From positions 1 to 40,136 of the forward strand of contig DATBWB010000092.1 of the NCBI GenBank assembly GCA_036514995.1: a stretch of 40,136 nt of DNA, written 5' to 3'. Positions 7,718 through 16,318 of this stretch are shown here, piece by piece. A program made the position numbers and the translations under genes. Positions within the stretch are counted from its first letter, which is position 1; every line of letters begins with the position of its first letter. The stretch is from Candidatus Acidiferrales bacterium. Its GTDB lineage: Bacteria > Acidobacteriota > Terriglobia > Acidiferrales > DATBWB01. The notes under the pieces are model-generated. The model worked only from the letters and a program-made list of their open reading frames with translations. It was not told the DNA's origin and searched no databases.

Positions 7718-9691
7718 CTAGCCGATTTTTACGGCTTTGTAAGGTTCGTTCAGCCAGCGTTGGGCTTCGTTTTGCGCCCCCTGGGTATTGTCATTGGTGT
7801 CGAGGGCTTTCTGGTATTCACGCAGCGCCCGTTCGCGCGAGCCGGTGAGATCGTAGATCTTTCCAAGATAAATGTGGGACCAGACTTCCGTCCACTTGGG
7901 GGTAAGGTCTCCGTTGAGGGCTTCGCGGAAGGCGTTGGCCGAAGCCTGGTAGTTGTTCATGGCAAAAAAGGCTTCGCCGATGCGGAAGTTGGCAAGCGAA
8001 CTGTTCCGATTGACATCGAGCGCTTTCTGATACTCGCGGACCGCTTCGTAGGGTTGGCTCTGCTCGACCAGCTCCTCACCCCGCGCCACCGCCACCCGCA
8101 CTTGCAACCCCGGATTCCATTTCAGGATGTTGTTGTTCGGATCGAGGGTAATGGTCTTCGGGCGACCGAATGTCTCGATGATATAGTCGGAACTGGTGCC
8201 GATCACTTCCACCTTTCTTGTCTCGGGGTTGCCCTCCGTTTCGATCTTGACTTCAATGGGCATGCGGAATATATCCAGATCCTGGTTGATCTTTCCGACC
8301 ACCTTGAACCCCTTTTGAGTACGATAGATGACATAGTCGGTGGACAAATTGGGAATGCCGGTTGAGTAGAGCCACTCGGCGAAGAAATAATTCAGGTCCT
8401 GGCCGGTGGCACGGTTGACGATCTCCTGAAAATCTTTGGTGGTGGCGGAGCGGTTGGCAAAGTTGCTGAAGAAAGTGCGGAGCACGTCAAGAAACATCGG
8501 GTCGCCCAATACACCACGAAGCATGTGAAAGATCATCGCGCCCTTGTTCACGATCACCGACCGGTATTCAGGAGTGAATTCCTTGAGACGCCCGGAAGCC
8601 ACCGGAGCGGCGTCTTCGTGCAGGAGCGCGCCGATGATGAAATCATCCAGCATTTGGGAGAGCGCCATGTCGCCGGCGAGGTGTTGCACGTAGAGAGCTT
8701 CCGCATAGCGAGCCAGGCCGTCGCCCAGCCAAGCATCGGCTGGCGTCGCCGGGCGGACGAGCCCGCCCCACCACTGCGCCGCCACCTCCCTTGCCAGCAG
8801 CTTGTAGTTCACCTTCGGGTCCCAACTCCGCTCGGCAAATAGCACCAGCCCGGGGGCGTTGAAACTGGGCAAGGAGCCGTCTGGAATTTCGATAATCGAA
8901 AGATGGCGCCAGGGAAGCGGGCCAAAGCGGTCAGAAAAGAAGCTGAATATCTTGCCCGCCGCCTCACCGTAGGGTGCCGCCAAAGCGGCGTGCTCGGGTT
9001 TCAAATAGAACGTGGCCGCCAGTCCCTCGGCCTGAACGGGGGTTGGCTGATAGACGCCGGCAACCAACGTGCCGGGTTGGGCGGCGATGTCGTAGCGATA
9101 CGCAAAGATGGACTTGCCTACGGCCGCTCCCGGGTTTGGGATGACATCGCCCGGGGCAACGGCGGTCATTCCGGCGGGAACGCTGATGCGGAACTCTGCC
9201 TTGAAACGATTGGCGGACCAATCGGTGACCGGAAACCATCGGGCCGCATAGAGCAGATAGGAACCCTCGGGACCGATGTAAGCCAGTTTGGGCGCGCGAT
9301 TCGCTCTCTCGCCGGAAAAAGTTCCGGAGTACTCCACGTAAATGGTTCCCCGTTGTCCGGCAGCCAGCGGCTGCCCGAGTTGCACGCTAAAGGTATCCTC
9401 GGCAAGGCGCTCATCCACCAGCGACTTCCCGGCAGCGTCGGTGACCCGGCTCACCTTGAGATTCGGGTGGAGTTGGAAGACTGCGGTGGAGGCGGTTTCG
9501 CTTGCCAGCAGGTCCACCCGCGCGCGCGAGGTCAATTCGTGGCGCTCAGGCACGAGCTCAGCTTCGATCACGTAGGATTCGGCCAGAACCGCCGGCTTGC
9601 GCGCCGGAGCTTGCGTTTGGGCCTGCGCCGACCAAACGCCCGCTGCAGCGATTCCGATGATTGCCAGGAAAGCTCTGCGAAAACGTTTCAT
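7718..9691 (-). CDS. Secreted M1-peptidase-like protein lacking the zinc site, with C-terminal TPRs
   Basis: The predicted protein has 657 residues. MKRFRRAFLAIIGIAAAGVWSAQAQ is a clear signal peptide and sets the start at 9691. An N-terminal beta domain (about 30-200) and a peptidase-like domain follow. REVAAQWWGGLV at 301-312 aligns with the HExxHQWWG motif of M1 aminopeptidases, and WLGDGLARYAE follows at the expected distance. His301 is Arg, His305 is Ala and the third ligand at 324 is Asp instead of Glu; only Glu302 is kept. The GxMEN substrate motif is also absent (SFNAPGLVLF instead). Residues from about 525 form tetratricopeptide repeats. It is therefore probably a binding or scaffold protein in the periplasm or outside, not a peptidase. 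Confidence 0.85.
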   Translation of the reverse strand: MKRFRRAFLAIIGIAAAGVWSAQAQTQAPARKPAVLAESYVIEAELVPERHELTSRARVDLLASETASTAVFQLHPNLKVSRVTDAAGKSLVDERLAEDTFSVQLGQPLAAGQRGTIYVEYSGTFSGERANRAPKLAYIGPEGSYLLYAARWFPVTDWSANRFKAEFRISVPAGMTAVAPGDVIPNPGAAVGKSIFAYRYDIAAQPGTLVAGVYQPTPVQAEGLAATFYLKPEHAALAAPYGEAAGKIFSFFSDRFGPLPWRHLSIIEIPDGSLPSFNAPGLVLFAERSWDPKVNYKLLAREVAAQWWGGLVRPATPADAWLGDGLARYAEALYVQHLAGDMALSQMLDDFIIGALLHEDAAPVASGRLKEFTPEYRSVIVNKGAMIFHMLRGVLGDPMFLDVLRTFFSNFANRSATTKDFQEIVNRATGQDLNYFFAEWLYSTGIPNLSTDYVIYRTQKGFKVVGKINQDLDIFRMPIEVKIETEGNPETRKVEVIGTSSDYIIETFGRPKTITLDPNNNILKWNPGLQVRVAVARGEELVEQSQPYEAVREYQKALDVNRNSSLANFRIGEAFFAMNNYQASANAFREALNGDLTPKWTEVWSHIYLGKIYDLTGSRERALREYQKALDTNDNTQGAQNEAQRWLNEPYKAVKIG

Positions 9692-9795
9692 CCTCGACCT
9701 CGATTCCAAAACCCCATTGTATGACACAAAATCAGCGGCTTCGAGTTGCTCTTGCTTTCTCCCGGCTTGAGGAGTTTGTGTGAAAACCCATCCAT

Positions 9796-9863
9796 GCCGA
9801 GCCCGGTGGCGCCCGCCACCGGGTTCGTTCTTCGTCCCCCAGGCAGGTGCCTGGGGGCTCGGC
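9796..9863. terminator. Compound inverted repeat between lpxB and the M1-like gene
   Basis: Two perfect hairpins lie side by side. CCCGGTGGC (9802-9810) pairs with GCCACCGGG (9815-9823), and CCCCCAGGCA (9836-9845) pairs with TGCCTGGGGG (9848-9857). An outer pair, GCCGAGCCC (9796-9804) with GGGCTCGGC (9855-9863), could enclose or compete with them. It lies about 100 bases beyond the lpxB stop. There is no U-run, so a Rho-independent terminator in the strict sense is not shown; a structured mRNA end or a repeat element are alternatives. The remainder of 9692-9964 holds no gene that I can see. Confidence 0.45.
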
Positions 9864-9964
9864 GCTTGGGGTCGAGTGCCTGGGCTGGGTACCTTCCTCT
9901 TCTTGCGCCCTGCCCTGACGAGACACGCGAGTTTTCACGCGGACTCTTGAGGCCCGGAAGCGCA

Positions 9965-11116
9965 CTAGGGCCGAGTCTCCGCCGGAGCAAAAAGGGTCGT
10001 AATCACCGCTGCGGCCCGCTCCATCGCCCCGGCCGAACCCAGCTTGCGCGCCACCTCAGCCAGGTTGGACTGCATGAATTTTCGAGCCTCAGGCGAATCG
10101 AGCAGGGCAGCCGTCTCCCGCACTACTGCGTCAGCCGTGAACTTTTCCTGGATGAGCTCGGGCACGACCGACCGGCCGGCGATCAAGTTCACCATACTGT
10201 AGTGGGGCGTTCGGACCAACCGGCGAAGAACCGCTGCGCTTGCCCGGGAAACGCGATAAATGACAATCATCGGTGTTCGGAGGAGCGCCGCTTCCACGGT
10301 GGCGGTGCCGCTCGAAACAATGGCCAGGTCGGCCGAGCCCAAACAATTATAGATGTCGTCTTCGACGATTCGGATGCGATCCCCCACCGGATGGGCGCGG
10401 AGGAAGGGAACCAGGGCGCCGGCCTCGACCGTGCTTGCCCGAGGGAGAAGGAATTGAACGCGGTGGGTTGCTTCGAGTTGCGCGGCCGCCTCCAGCAGGA
10501 TGGGGAGATGATGTCGGATCTCTCGAAGACGGCTGCCCGGGAGCATGGCAACCACCGGCCGCGATAGCTTGAGATCCTGCCGGCTTAAAAATTCTTCACG
10601 GCTTTTCGTTTGCCGGGCGATGTCCACCAGGGGATGACCGACGTAGGACACCGGCACACCGGCATCGCGATAAAGCGGCTCTTCAAACGGGAAAATACAA
10701 AGCATGTGACTGATGGTCTGCTTCAAGGCACGGATGCGCCCGGGGCGCCACGCCCAGAGCTGCGGGCTTACAAAGTAAACCACCGGCACGCCGCGATTTT
10801 TCAACCGCCGCGCCAGACGAAGATTGAAGTCCGGGAAGTCGATCAGTACGGCGAAGCGCGGTCGGAGCCGATCCACCTGTCGCAGGATCTGCCGGAAGAC
10901 ACGAAAGAACTTGGGCAGGCCGGCTATCGCCTCGCTCAGGCCGACGACGGCAAGCTCCCGGGCATGGACAAGCAGTTCGACCCCCGCCGCTTGCATTTCG
11001 TCGCCACCCAGGCCGAACCAATCCAGCGACAAACGCTGGCGAAGCATGCGCACCAGCATGCCGCCGTAGCGTTCGCCGGAGGCCTCGCCGGAAACAATGA
11101 GCGCCGAAGGATTCAT
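9965..11116 (-). CDS. lpxB: Lipid-A-disaccharide synthase
   Basis: LpxB (GT19) joins 2,3-diacylglucosamine-1-phosphate and its UDP form into the lipid A disaccharide at the inner face of the cytoplasmic membrane. The 383-residue protein begins with ALIVSGEASGERYGG, the family's N-terminal signature, and continues with DWFGLGGDEMQAAG, VLIDFPDFNLRLA, VVYFVSPQLWAWRPGR and YVGHPLVD. Later, MLPGSRLREIRHHLP and a nucleotide-sugar loop, SGTATVEAALLRTPMIVIYR, are typical. ATG 11116 is chosen because the signature starts there; the frame is open 20 codons more, but those residues are unlike LpxB. The gene follows the ABC exporter pair by 104 bases. It shows that the cell makes lipid A. Confidence 0.95.
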   Translation of the reverse strand: MNPSALIVSGEASGERYGGMLVRMLRQRLSLDWFGLGGDEMQAAGVELLVHARELAVVGLSEAIAGLPKFFRVFRQILRQVDRLRPRFAVLIDFPDFNLRLARRLKNRGVPVVYFVSPQLWAWRPGRIRALKQTISHMLCIFPFEEPLYRDAGVPVSYVGHPLVDIARQTKSREEFLSRQDLKLSRPVVAMLPGSRLREIRHHLPILLEAAAQLEATHRVQFLLPRASTVEAGALVPFLRAHPVGDRIRIVEDDIYNCLGSADLAIVSSGTATVEAALLRTPMIVIYRVSRASAAVLRRLVRTPHYSMVNLIAGRSVVPELIQEKFTADAVVRETAALLDSPEARKFMQSNLAEVARKLGSAGAMERAAAVITTLFAPAETRP

Positions 11117-11220
11117 ACCAGGGTGCCGCGGGACGCCGGCCCCGCTCCCATCGGGGCAGGCAGAAACATATCTCAATCGGCCGGGTATGCCCAGCCCTCG
11201 GATGACAGGGACGCGCGTCT

Positions 11221-13119
11221 CTAATCGTCCCCGACAGGAATCTCCTGATCCTTGTATTGCAGTTGATACAGGCGATAGTAGATGCCGCGCTGGGCGAGCA
11301 ACTCCTGGTGGGTGCCCGTCTCGCGCAACCGGCCCTTGTGCAGGACCAGGATTTTGTCGGCGCGCTGAATGGTCGAGAGCCGGTGGGCAATGATGATCGA
11401 AGTCCGGTCCTCGATGAGCCGCGCGAGCGCCTCGCGGATCTGCATCTCCGTTCCGGTATCCACGCTTGAGGTGGCTTCGTCGAGAATCAGGATGTGGGGA
11501 TCGTGGGCGAGGGCGCGGGCAAAGGAAAGCAATTGGCGCTGCCCGACAGAGAGAGTTGCCCCGCGCTCCTTCACTTCTTCCTGAAAGCGGCCGGGCAGCG
11601 TTTCAATAAAGTCGCCGAGCCGAACCTCTTCCGCCGCCTGAGCCACATCTTCCTCGGTCACCCACCCGGTTCCCAGGCGGATGTTGCTTTCGATGGTGCC
11701 CGAAAAAAGAAAAGGGTCCTGAAGCACGATTCCGAAATTTTCCCGCAGCGCCCGCAGATCCGCCTCCTGCACGTTCACGCCGTCCAGCAGAATCTCGCCC
11801 CGCTGGGCGTCATAGAAGCGGAGGAGAAGCTGAATGATGGTGGTCTTTCCGGCGCCGGTGTGCCCGACAAGCGCCAGCGTCTCTCCCGGTTCGGCGACAA
11901 AGCTGATGTCCTTCAGCACCCAGTCCGGCTCCCCGGTCGCCGGATGGTCGCGATAGGCGAACCAGACATTGCGAAACTCCACCCGCCCGCCGGTCAGGCT
12001 GAGCGCTTGTGGCGCGCGTGGAGAAGCGATCTTCACCGGAGTGTCCAGGAGCGTGAACACGCGCTCCGAACTGGCCATGGCTGATTGCAAAATGTTGTAC
12101 TTCTCGCTCAGGTCCTGAATCGGCTGGAAAAAGCGGCGGGCATATTGGGTGAAGGCGATAATGATGCCGAGCGAGACCGCGTCTGGATTCTTCAGGCTCG
12201 CCACGCCGCCAAACCACAAGATCATCGCAATCGCCAGTGTTCCCAGGAACTCGACCGCCGGATAGAAAAGGGAGTGCGCCAGGATCGTGTCCTTGAAGGC
12301 TTTCAGGTGTGTGCGATTGATCCGGTCAAATTGCCGCGCTGCCCGCTCTTCCCGGTTGAAAAGCTGCACGACGACCATGCCGCTGATGTGCTCTTGAAGA
12401 AAGGCGTTGATGCGCGCCACCGCCGTGCGCACCCGCCGGAAGGCATCCCGCACGTATCGCCGGAATACCATCGTCACCGCAAAGATGAGCGGCACCACCG
12501 CGAACGTGACCAGCGCCAATCGCCAGTCAATGGCCAGCATCACGCTCACGATAAAAGCAAGAGTAAAGATATCGCCGAAAATCGCCACCACTCCCGAAGC
12601 AAATAACTCGTTGAGGACATCCACGTCGGTGGTGACGCGCGTCAGCAAGCGCCCGACCGGATGGCGATCGTAAAAGGCGAGATCGAGCCTCTGCAAATGA
12701 CGGAAAATCTCGCTTCGCATGTCAAACATCGCCCGCTGGCCAACCATCTGCATGACGTAGGTCTGGGCATACTCGAAGGAGAAGGCCAGGAACAGGGTCA
12801 GGAGCAACAAACCGGCGACCTGGCTTAAGCCCACCCAGGGATCTGCGCTCAGAAAGTGTTGGGCCTGGTCGCGGAGGAAAACGGCGAAGGGGTCGAGGCG
12901 CGGAGCACCGGTGCTGCCGCCGAGGTAGCGGTCAATGACGATCATCGTCAGCAAGGGTGGAATCACCTGGAGCGCCGAATCCACGATAATGACTGCCAGG
13001 GCAAAAGCAACCTGCCACCGGTAAGGCCGCAGGTAGCGCAGCAGCCGGCGCATCAGGCGATGGTCGTAGGCTTTGCCGAGCGCCTCTTCTTCGTGATAGT
13101 TTCCGTGCTCTGCCATCAC
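11221..13119 (-). CDS. ABC exporter half-transporter with catalytic Walker B (heterodimer partner 2)
   Basis: The protein has 632 residues: six membrane helices (about 35-350) followed by an ATPase domain. Walker A is GHTGAGKTT, Walker B ILILDEATSS with catalytic Glu548, and the H-loop SIIIAHRLST. The signature is LSVGQRQ, with Val525 replacing the second residue of the GG pair in LSGGQ. The upstream gene (13126-14916) has the complementary change, Asp in place of the catalytic Glu. This division is known from heterodimeric exporters such as TM287/288 and LmrCD, where one ATP site is degenerate. Substrates of that group are drugs or lipids; the adjacent lpxB hints at a lipid cargo, which is inference. 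Start ATG 13119 or 13116. Confidence 0.93.
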   Translation of the reverse strand: MMAEHGNYHEEEALGKAYDHRLMRRLLRYLRPYRWQVAFALAVIIVDSALQVIPPLLTMIVIDRYLGGSTGAPRLDPFAVFLRDQAQHFLSADPWVGLSQVAGLLLLTLFLAFSFEYAQTYVMQMVGQRAMFDMRSEIFRHLQRLDLAFYDRHPVGRLLTRVTTDVDVLNELFASGVVAIFGDIFTLAFIVSVMLAIDWRLALVTFAVVPLIFAVTMVFRRYVRDAFRRVRTAVARINAFLQEHISGMVVVQLFNREERAARQFDRINRTHLKAFKDTILAHSLFYPAVEFLGTLAIAMILWFGGVASLKNPDAVSLGIIIAFTQYARRFFQPIQDLSEKYNILQSAMASSERVFTLLDTPVKIASPRAPQALSLTGGRVEFRNVWFAYRDHPATGEPDWVLKDISFVAEPGETLALVGHTGAGKTTIIQLLLRFYDAQRGEILLDGVNVQEADLRALRENFGIVLQDPFLFSGTIESNIRLGTGWVTEEDVAQAAEEVRLGDFIETLPGRFQEEVKERGATLSVGQRQLLSFARALAHDPHILILDEATSSVDTGTEMQIREALARLIEDRTSIIIAHRLSTIQRADKILVLHKGRLRETGTHQELLAQRGIYYRLYQLQYKDQEIPVGDD

Positions 13120-13125
13120 CCTGCC

Positions 13126-14916
13126 TCAGGCGGATTCCAGTTCCTCTTCGAGCAATTGCTTCTGGTCGAGGTCGTAGTAGTAGCCGCCGCGCTCAATCAA
13201 TTCTTCATGCGTGCCACGCTCGGCAATTTCGCCATGGCGCAGAACCACGATCTGGTCGGCGTGGCGCACCGTGGATACGCGGTGGGAAATCAGGATCGTC
13301 GTCCGCAGGCGCAAGATTTCTGCCAGGCGGCGAAGAATCTTTTCTTCGGTTTGGGTGTCCACGCTGGAAAGAGCGTCGTCGAGGATCAAGATCTTGGGGT
13401 CGCGCAAGATGGCGCGAGCCAGAGCCGTCCGCTGTTTTTGTCCGCCGGAGAGCGTAATGCCGCGTTCGCCGACCATGGTGTCGAATTTTCGGGGAAAGTC
13501 CTCGACGTCGCCGTGGATGCTGGCGATCTCGGCCGCTTTCTCGACCGCCTCCGGAGAGACATCGGGGAGGCCAAAGGCGATGTTCTCGCCCACCGTCTCG
13601 CTAAAAAGAAATGTCTCTTGCGGCACAAAGCCGATCGCGCGCCGCAGTTCCCCGATGGGATAGTCGGTGATGGGGCGGCCGTCGAGCCAGAGCGCCCCTT
13701 CCGGGGCGTCGTAGAGGCGGGCGATGAGGCTGACCAGCGTGGATTTGCCGCAGCCGGTCGGGCCAACGATGGCCACCGTTTCCCCGGCAGCGATCTTCAG
13801 GCTAATATTTTTCAAAATCGGAACCGCGTTGTAAGAAAAACTGAGCTTGCGAAACTCGATTTCGCCACGAATCGGTTCGGCGGCCGGCGCCCCGGCTGGT
13901 CGGGGCCGGTCGGCAATTTCCGGCTCGGACTCGAGAATGTACTGGATCCGGCCCATCGCGGCTGAGCCGCGCTCGAGCAGATTGACCACCCAACCGAGGG
14001 CGATCATCGGCCAGCTCAGCATGAAGAGGTATCCGGTAAAGGCGGTAAACATGCCGATCGTGAGCCGCCCGGCAAGCACTTGCCGGCCGCCGTACCACAG
14101 CACCATCAGGTAGGTCACGCCGATGAGGATCATCAGAGCCGGATAAAACATGCTCTGGACGCGTATCAGGCGGCGATTGCGCTCGATGTATTCGCGGTTC
14201 AAGTTCTGAAACGATTCCAGCTCAGCTTCTTCCTGGCAGAAAGCGCGCACCACTCGCACCCCGGCAAGGTTTTCCTGGACGCGGGCGCTGATGGCGGCCA
14301 AGGAAGCCTGAATCTCAGCAAAGCGGTCGTGGATGGCGCGGCCGAAGTGGCGCACCGCCAGGGAGACAAGTGGGATCGGAATCAAAAGGAAGAGCGTCAG
14401 CCGCCAGGAAAGGTGAAGCATCAGGGGAATGGCGGCGGCGAAGGCAACGACAGTGTTGGCCGAATACATGATCCCCGGGCCGAGCAGCATGCGCACGGCG
14501 CTCAAGTCGTTGGTGCAACGCGACATCAACTCCCCGGTGCGGTTTTGCACGTAGAAACGCGGCGTCAATTTTTCCAGGTGGGCGAAGAGATCGTTGCGCA
14601 GGTCATATTCGATGTCGCGCGAGACCCCGATCAAAATCCAGCGCATCCAGAAAAGGAAAAACCCTTTGCCGACGGTTAGCGCGATGAGCAAAAGGGCATA
14701 ATGAGCCAGCGCTTCACGGGTAAGTTGCTGCTTGATGACATCGATGGCGCGGCCCAGAACCAGCGGAAAAGCCACGTCAAAGCCGCGGTAGCAAAGCAGC
14801 ATAAGGAAGCCGACGATCACCCCGCGGCGGTAGCGCCGGAGGTAAACGCCGAGCGGGCGGAGCAGCTTCCAGCGCGAACCCTTGGCTGACTGTGGGATGT
14901 TTTGATTCGAGGACAT
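13126..14916 (-). CDS. ABC exporter half-transporter with degenerate Walker B (heterodimer partner 1)
   Basis: The 596-residue protein has six membrane helices (about 28-320) and an ATPase domain with Walker A GPTGCGKST near residue 385, an intact LSGGQKQR signature, and H-loop ILISHRVST. Walker B reads ILILDDALSS: Asp514 replaces the catalytic Glu, as in the TM287-type subunit of asymmetric exporters. The stop codon is six bases upstream of the start of the partner gene, so the two should be made together and form one transporter in the inner membrane. MSSNQN at 14916 is a good start just before the first arginine-rich helix. Cargo is unknown. Confidence 0.93.
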   Translation of the reverse strand: MSSNQNIPQSAKGSRWKLLRPLGVYLRRYRRGVIVGFLMLLCYRGFDVAFPLVLGRAIDVIKQQLTREALAHYALLLIALTVGKGFFLFWMRWILIGVSRDIEYDLRNDLFAHLEKLTPRFYVQNRTGELMSRCTNDLSAVRMLLGPGIMYSANTVVAFAAAIPLMLHLSWRLTLFLLIPIPLVSLAVRHFGRAIHDRFAEIQASLAAISARVQENLAGVRVVRAFCQEEAELESFQNLNREYIERNRRLIRVQSMFYPALMILIGVTYLMVLWYGGRQVLAGRLTIGMFTAFTGYLFMLSWPMIALGWVVNLLERGSAAMGRIQYILESEPEIADRPRPAGAPAAEPIRGEIEFRKLSFSYNAVPILKNISLKIAAGETVAIVGPTGCGKSTLVSLIARLYDAPEGALWLDGRPITDYPIGELRRAIGFVPQETFLFSETVGENIAFGLPDVSPEAVEKAAEIASIHGDVEDFPRKFDTMVGERGITLSGGQKQRTALARAILRDPKILILDDALSSVDTQTEEKILRRLAEILRLRTTILISHRVSTVRHADQIVVLRHGEIAERGTHEELIERGGYYYDLDQKQLLEEELESA

Positions 14917-14922
14917 AGATCT

Positions 14923-15516
14923 CTACCGCTTGCCCCGGCGCAAATCCATTTTGACGGCGGCGAGCGCGGCCCGGTCGGCGAGAAACATTTTGCCGGCCGC
15001 GTCCAGCGCCTGGTAGCGTCTTACGGCTGGATTCCATCGTACCGGAATCGGCTTGCGGTCCAACCTGCCTGCCAACAGCGGCGTGAAAAGGAGCGTCGTT
15101 CCGCCGGAGCCGCGCTCCAAGCGCAGTGTCCATGCAGCGGCGCCTTCAGCCGGGGTCGCCCCCAGGTAGCCGCGTCCGTTTTTTAGATGTTGGTCAGCGC
15201 GCAAGAGTTCCTGCCAGCGGTCAGCGCGCTTTTCCAGCAGCGCTGCTCGCCAGATCTTGCGCTCCGCCCCTGAACTGCCCATCGGTTCGCCCTGGATGGC
15301 CAGGATCTGAACCGTGCCGTTCCCGGCGAGGTCGCCCGCTGCCAGAATCTCACTCGGCAGGCCGAGTGCGGCTTCGCTCGCCGCTTGATATTCGAGCATG
15401 GGGTTGGGTTCGGCCGGTTGCAGCGGCTTCAAGCGTGGCGGGTCACTTTGGCAGGCGGCCAGCGCCGCGAGCAAACCCATCAACAAGAACGACATTTCTC
15501 GTGAATGCTTGTGCAT
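14923..15516 (-). CDS. Predicted lipoprotein of unknown function
   Basis: The predicted protein has 197 residues. A short n-region with Lys and Arg precedes a hydrophobic stretch and the lipobox LAAC (Cys22), so the mature protein should be lipid-anchored, with CQSD after cleavage. The remaining sequence has strand-rich segments such as VQILAIQGEP and GTTLLFTPLLAGRL, resembling small FG-GAP-like or VCBS-like pieces, but I do not recognise a family. It ends six bases before the start of the first ABC exporter gene and is probably transcribed with it. A second ATG at 15495 would give a signal peptide without positive charge, so 15516 is preferred. Confidence 0.75.
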   Translation of the reverse strand: MHKHSREMSFLLMGLLAALAACQSDPPRLKPLQPAEPNPMLEYQAASEAALGLPSEILAAGDLAGNGTVQILAIQGEPMGSSGAERKIWRAALLEKRADRWQELLRADQHLKNGRGYLGATPAEGAAAWTLRLERGSGGTTLLFTPLLAGRLDRKPIPVRWNPAVRRYQALDAAGKMFLADRAALAAVKMDLRRGKR

Positions 15517-15521
15517 TTCAA

Positions 15522-15527
15522 ATTATA
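15522..15527 (-). promoter_or_regulatory. Consensus -10 box (TATAAT) five bases before the lipoprotein start
   Basis: TATAAT on the minus strand is separated from ATG 15516 by TTGAA only. No good -35 hexamer is visible 16-18 bases further up. If used, it would give an mRNA starting at or near the start codon, or else initiation at ATG 15495. Confidence 0.35.
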
Positions 15528-15553
15528 GCCTACGCCGGCGCCTGCCGGACGTC

Positions 15554-16264
15554 TCATCCCGCCGCGGCAAGGATGGATTCGATGCGCTCGCGGAAATCTT
15601 CCTCGCCTTCCGACCACAGGAGCATGCGCTCTACCGGCAGGGAGCGCTCGACCTTTCGCGCCCAACCGAGCAGCCGGCGAATGTTCTCCTGCGTTTTGGT
15701 CAAGTATTCGCGGCGGTGAGCCTCATCGCTCATGTAACTCACCAACCGCGTCTCCTCTTCGAGGGCAAGCCCTGAAGGCCTGCCCTGAAGGGAGTGGAGG
15801 GAAGAAGCGCCGGCATGGGCCGGAAGCAGCCCGGCCCGCCCGACAAACAGGTGCTCCGGGCCGGCGACGAGGTGGAAGTATCCCAGCTCTTGATAAACCC
15901 CATCATCGTAGGCGGGGCCATGGCAGACGAGCTCGACGGGTTGCGCCTCCAGCCGCCATTGCCACGTTTCAGCGGTGCGGGAAAGCGTCCAAAGATCCCA
16001 GAAGGCCGTCGTCTCGTAGGAGCTATCGTCGTGGAGAAATTCTTGAGCCACTTCCAGCCATTCGTCCGGCCGCATGGGTTCGAGGCGAAAGTCGCGCTGG
16101 AGGAGCGCGGTCTGCGCGGCATCCACCGCCCGGATGGTCAGGGAGTGCAACCCGGGCCGCGCCGGCGAACTCGGGAAGAGCTCGAGAAATTTGCGAAAGT
16201 CCTCCAGCATGTTGGCTTCACTCAAACCGCGCAGCCAGAATCCGGCGTAGGCATAATTCGACAT
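15554..16264 (-). CDS. Hypothetical protein, 236 residues
   Basis: I recognise no family. The protein is soluble, rich in Trp, Glu and Leu, with no signal peptide. The N-terminus (YAYAGFWLRGLSEANMLEDFRKFLELFP) looks like an alpha/beta domain. The centre contains WLEVAQEFLHDDSSYETTAFWDLW, and the C-terminus is a long charged helix region. It lies 54 bases downstream of recR on the same strand but has its own TATAAT box eight bases before the ATG. No ribosome binding site is seen, so it may be translated from a leaderless mRNA. Codon use is like that of its neighbours. Confidence 0.75.
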   Translation of the reverse strand: MSNYAYAGFWLRGLSEANMLEDFRKFLELFPSSPARPGLHSLTIRAVDAAQTALLQRDFRLEPMRPDEWLEVAQEFLHDDSSYETTAFWDLWTLSRTAETWQWRLEAQPVELVCHGPAYDDGVYQELGYFHLVAGPEHLFVGRAGLLPAHAGASSLHSLQGRPSGLALEEETRLVSYMSDEAHRREYLTKTQENIRRLLGWARKVERSLPVERMLLWSEGEEDFRERIESILAAAG

Positions 16265-16272
16265 GGCAGAGC

Positions 16273-16278
16273 ATTATA
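16273..16278 (-). promoter_or_regulatory. Consensus -10 box (TATAAT) eight bases before a start codon
   Basis: TATAAT is followed by GCTCTGCC and then ATG 16264. A weak TTCGCC lies 18 bases upstream as -35. The predicted transcription start falls within two bases of the ATG, and the leader has no Shine-Dalgarno sequence. Confidence 0.45.
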
Positions 16279-16318
16279 GCGGAGCTTGCCGGGCGGGGCG
16301 AAGGTTGACGGGCGGGGA

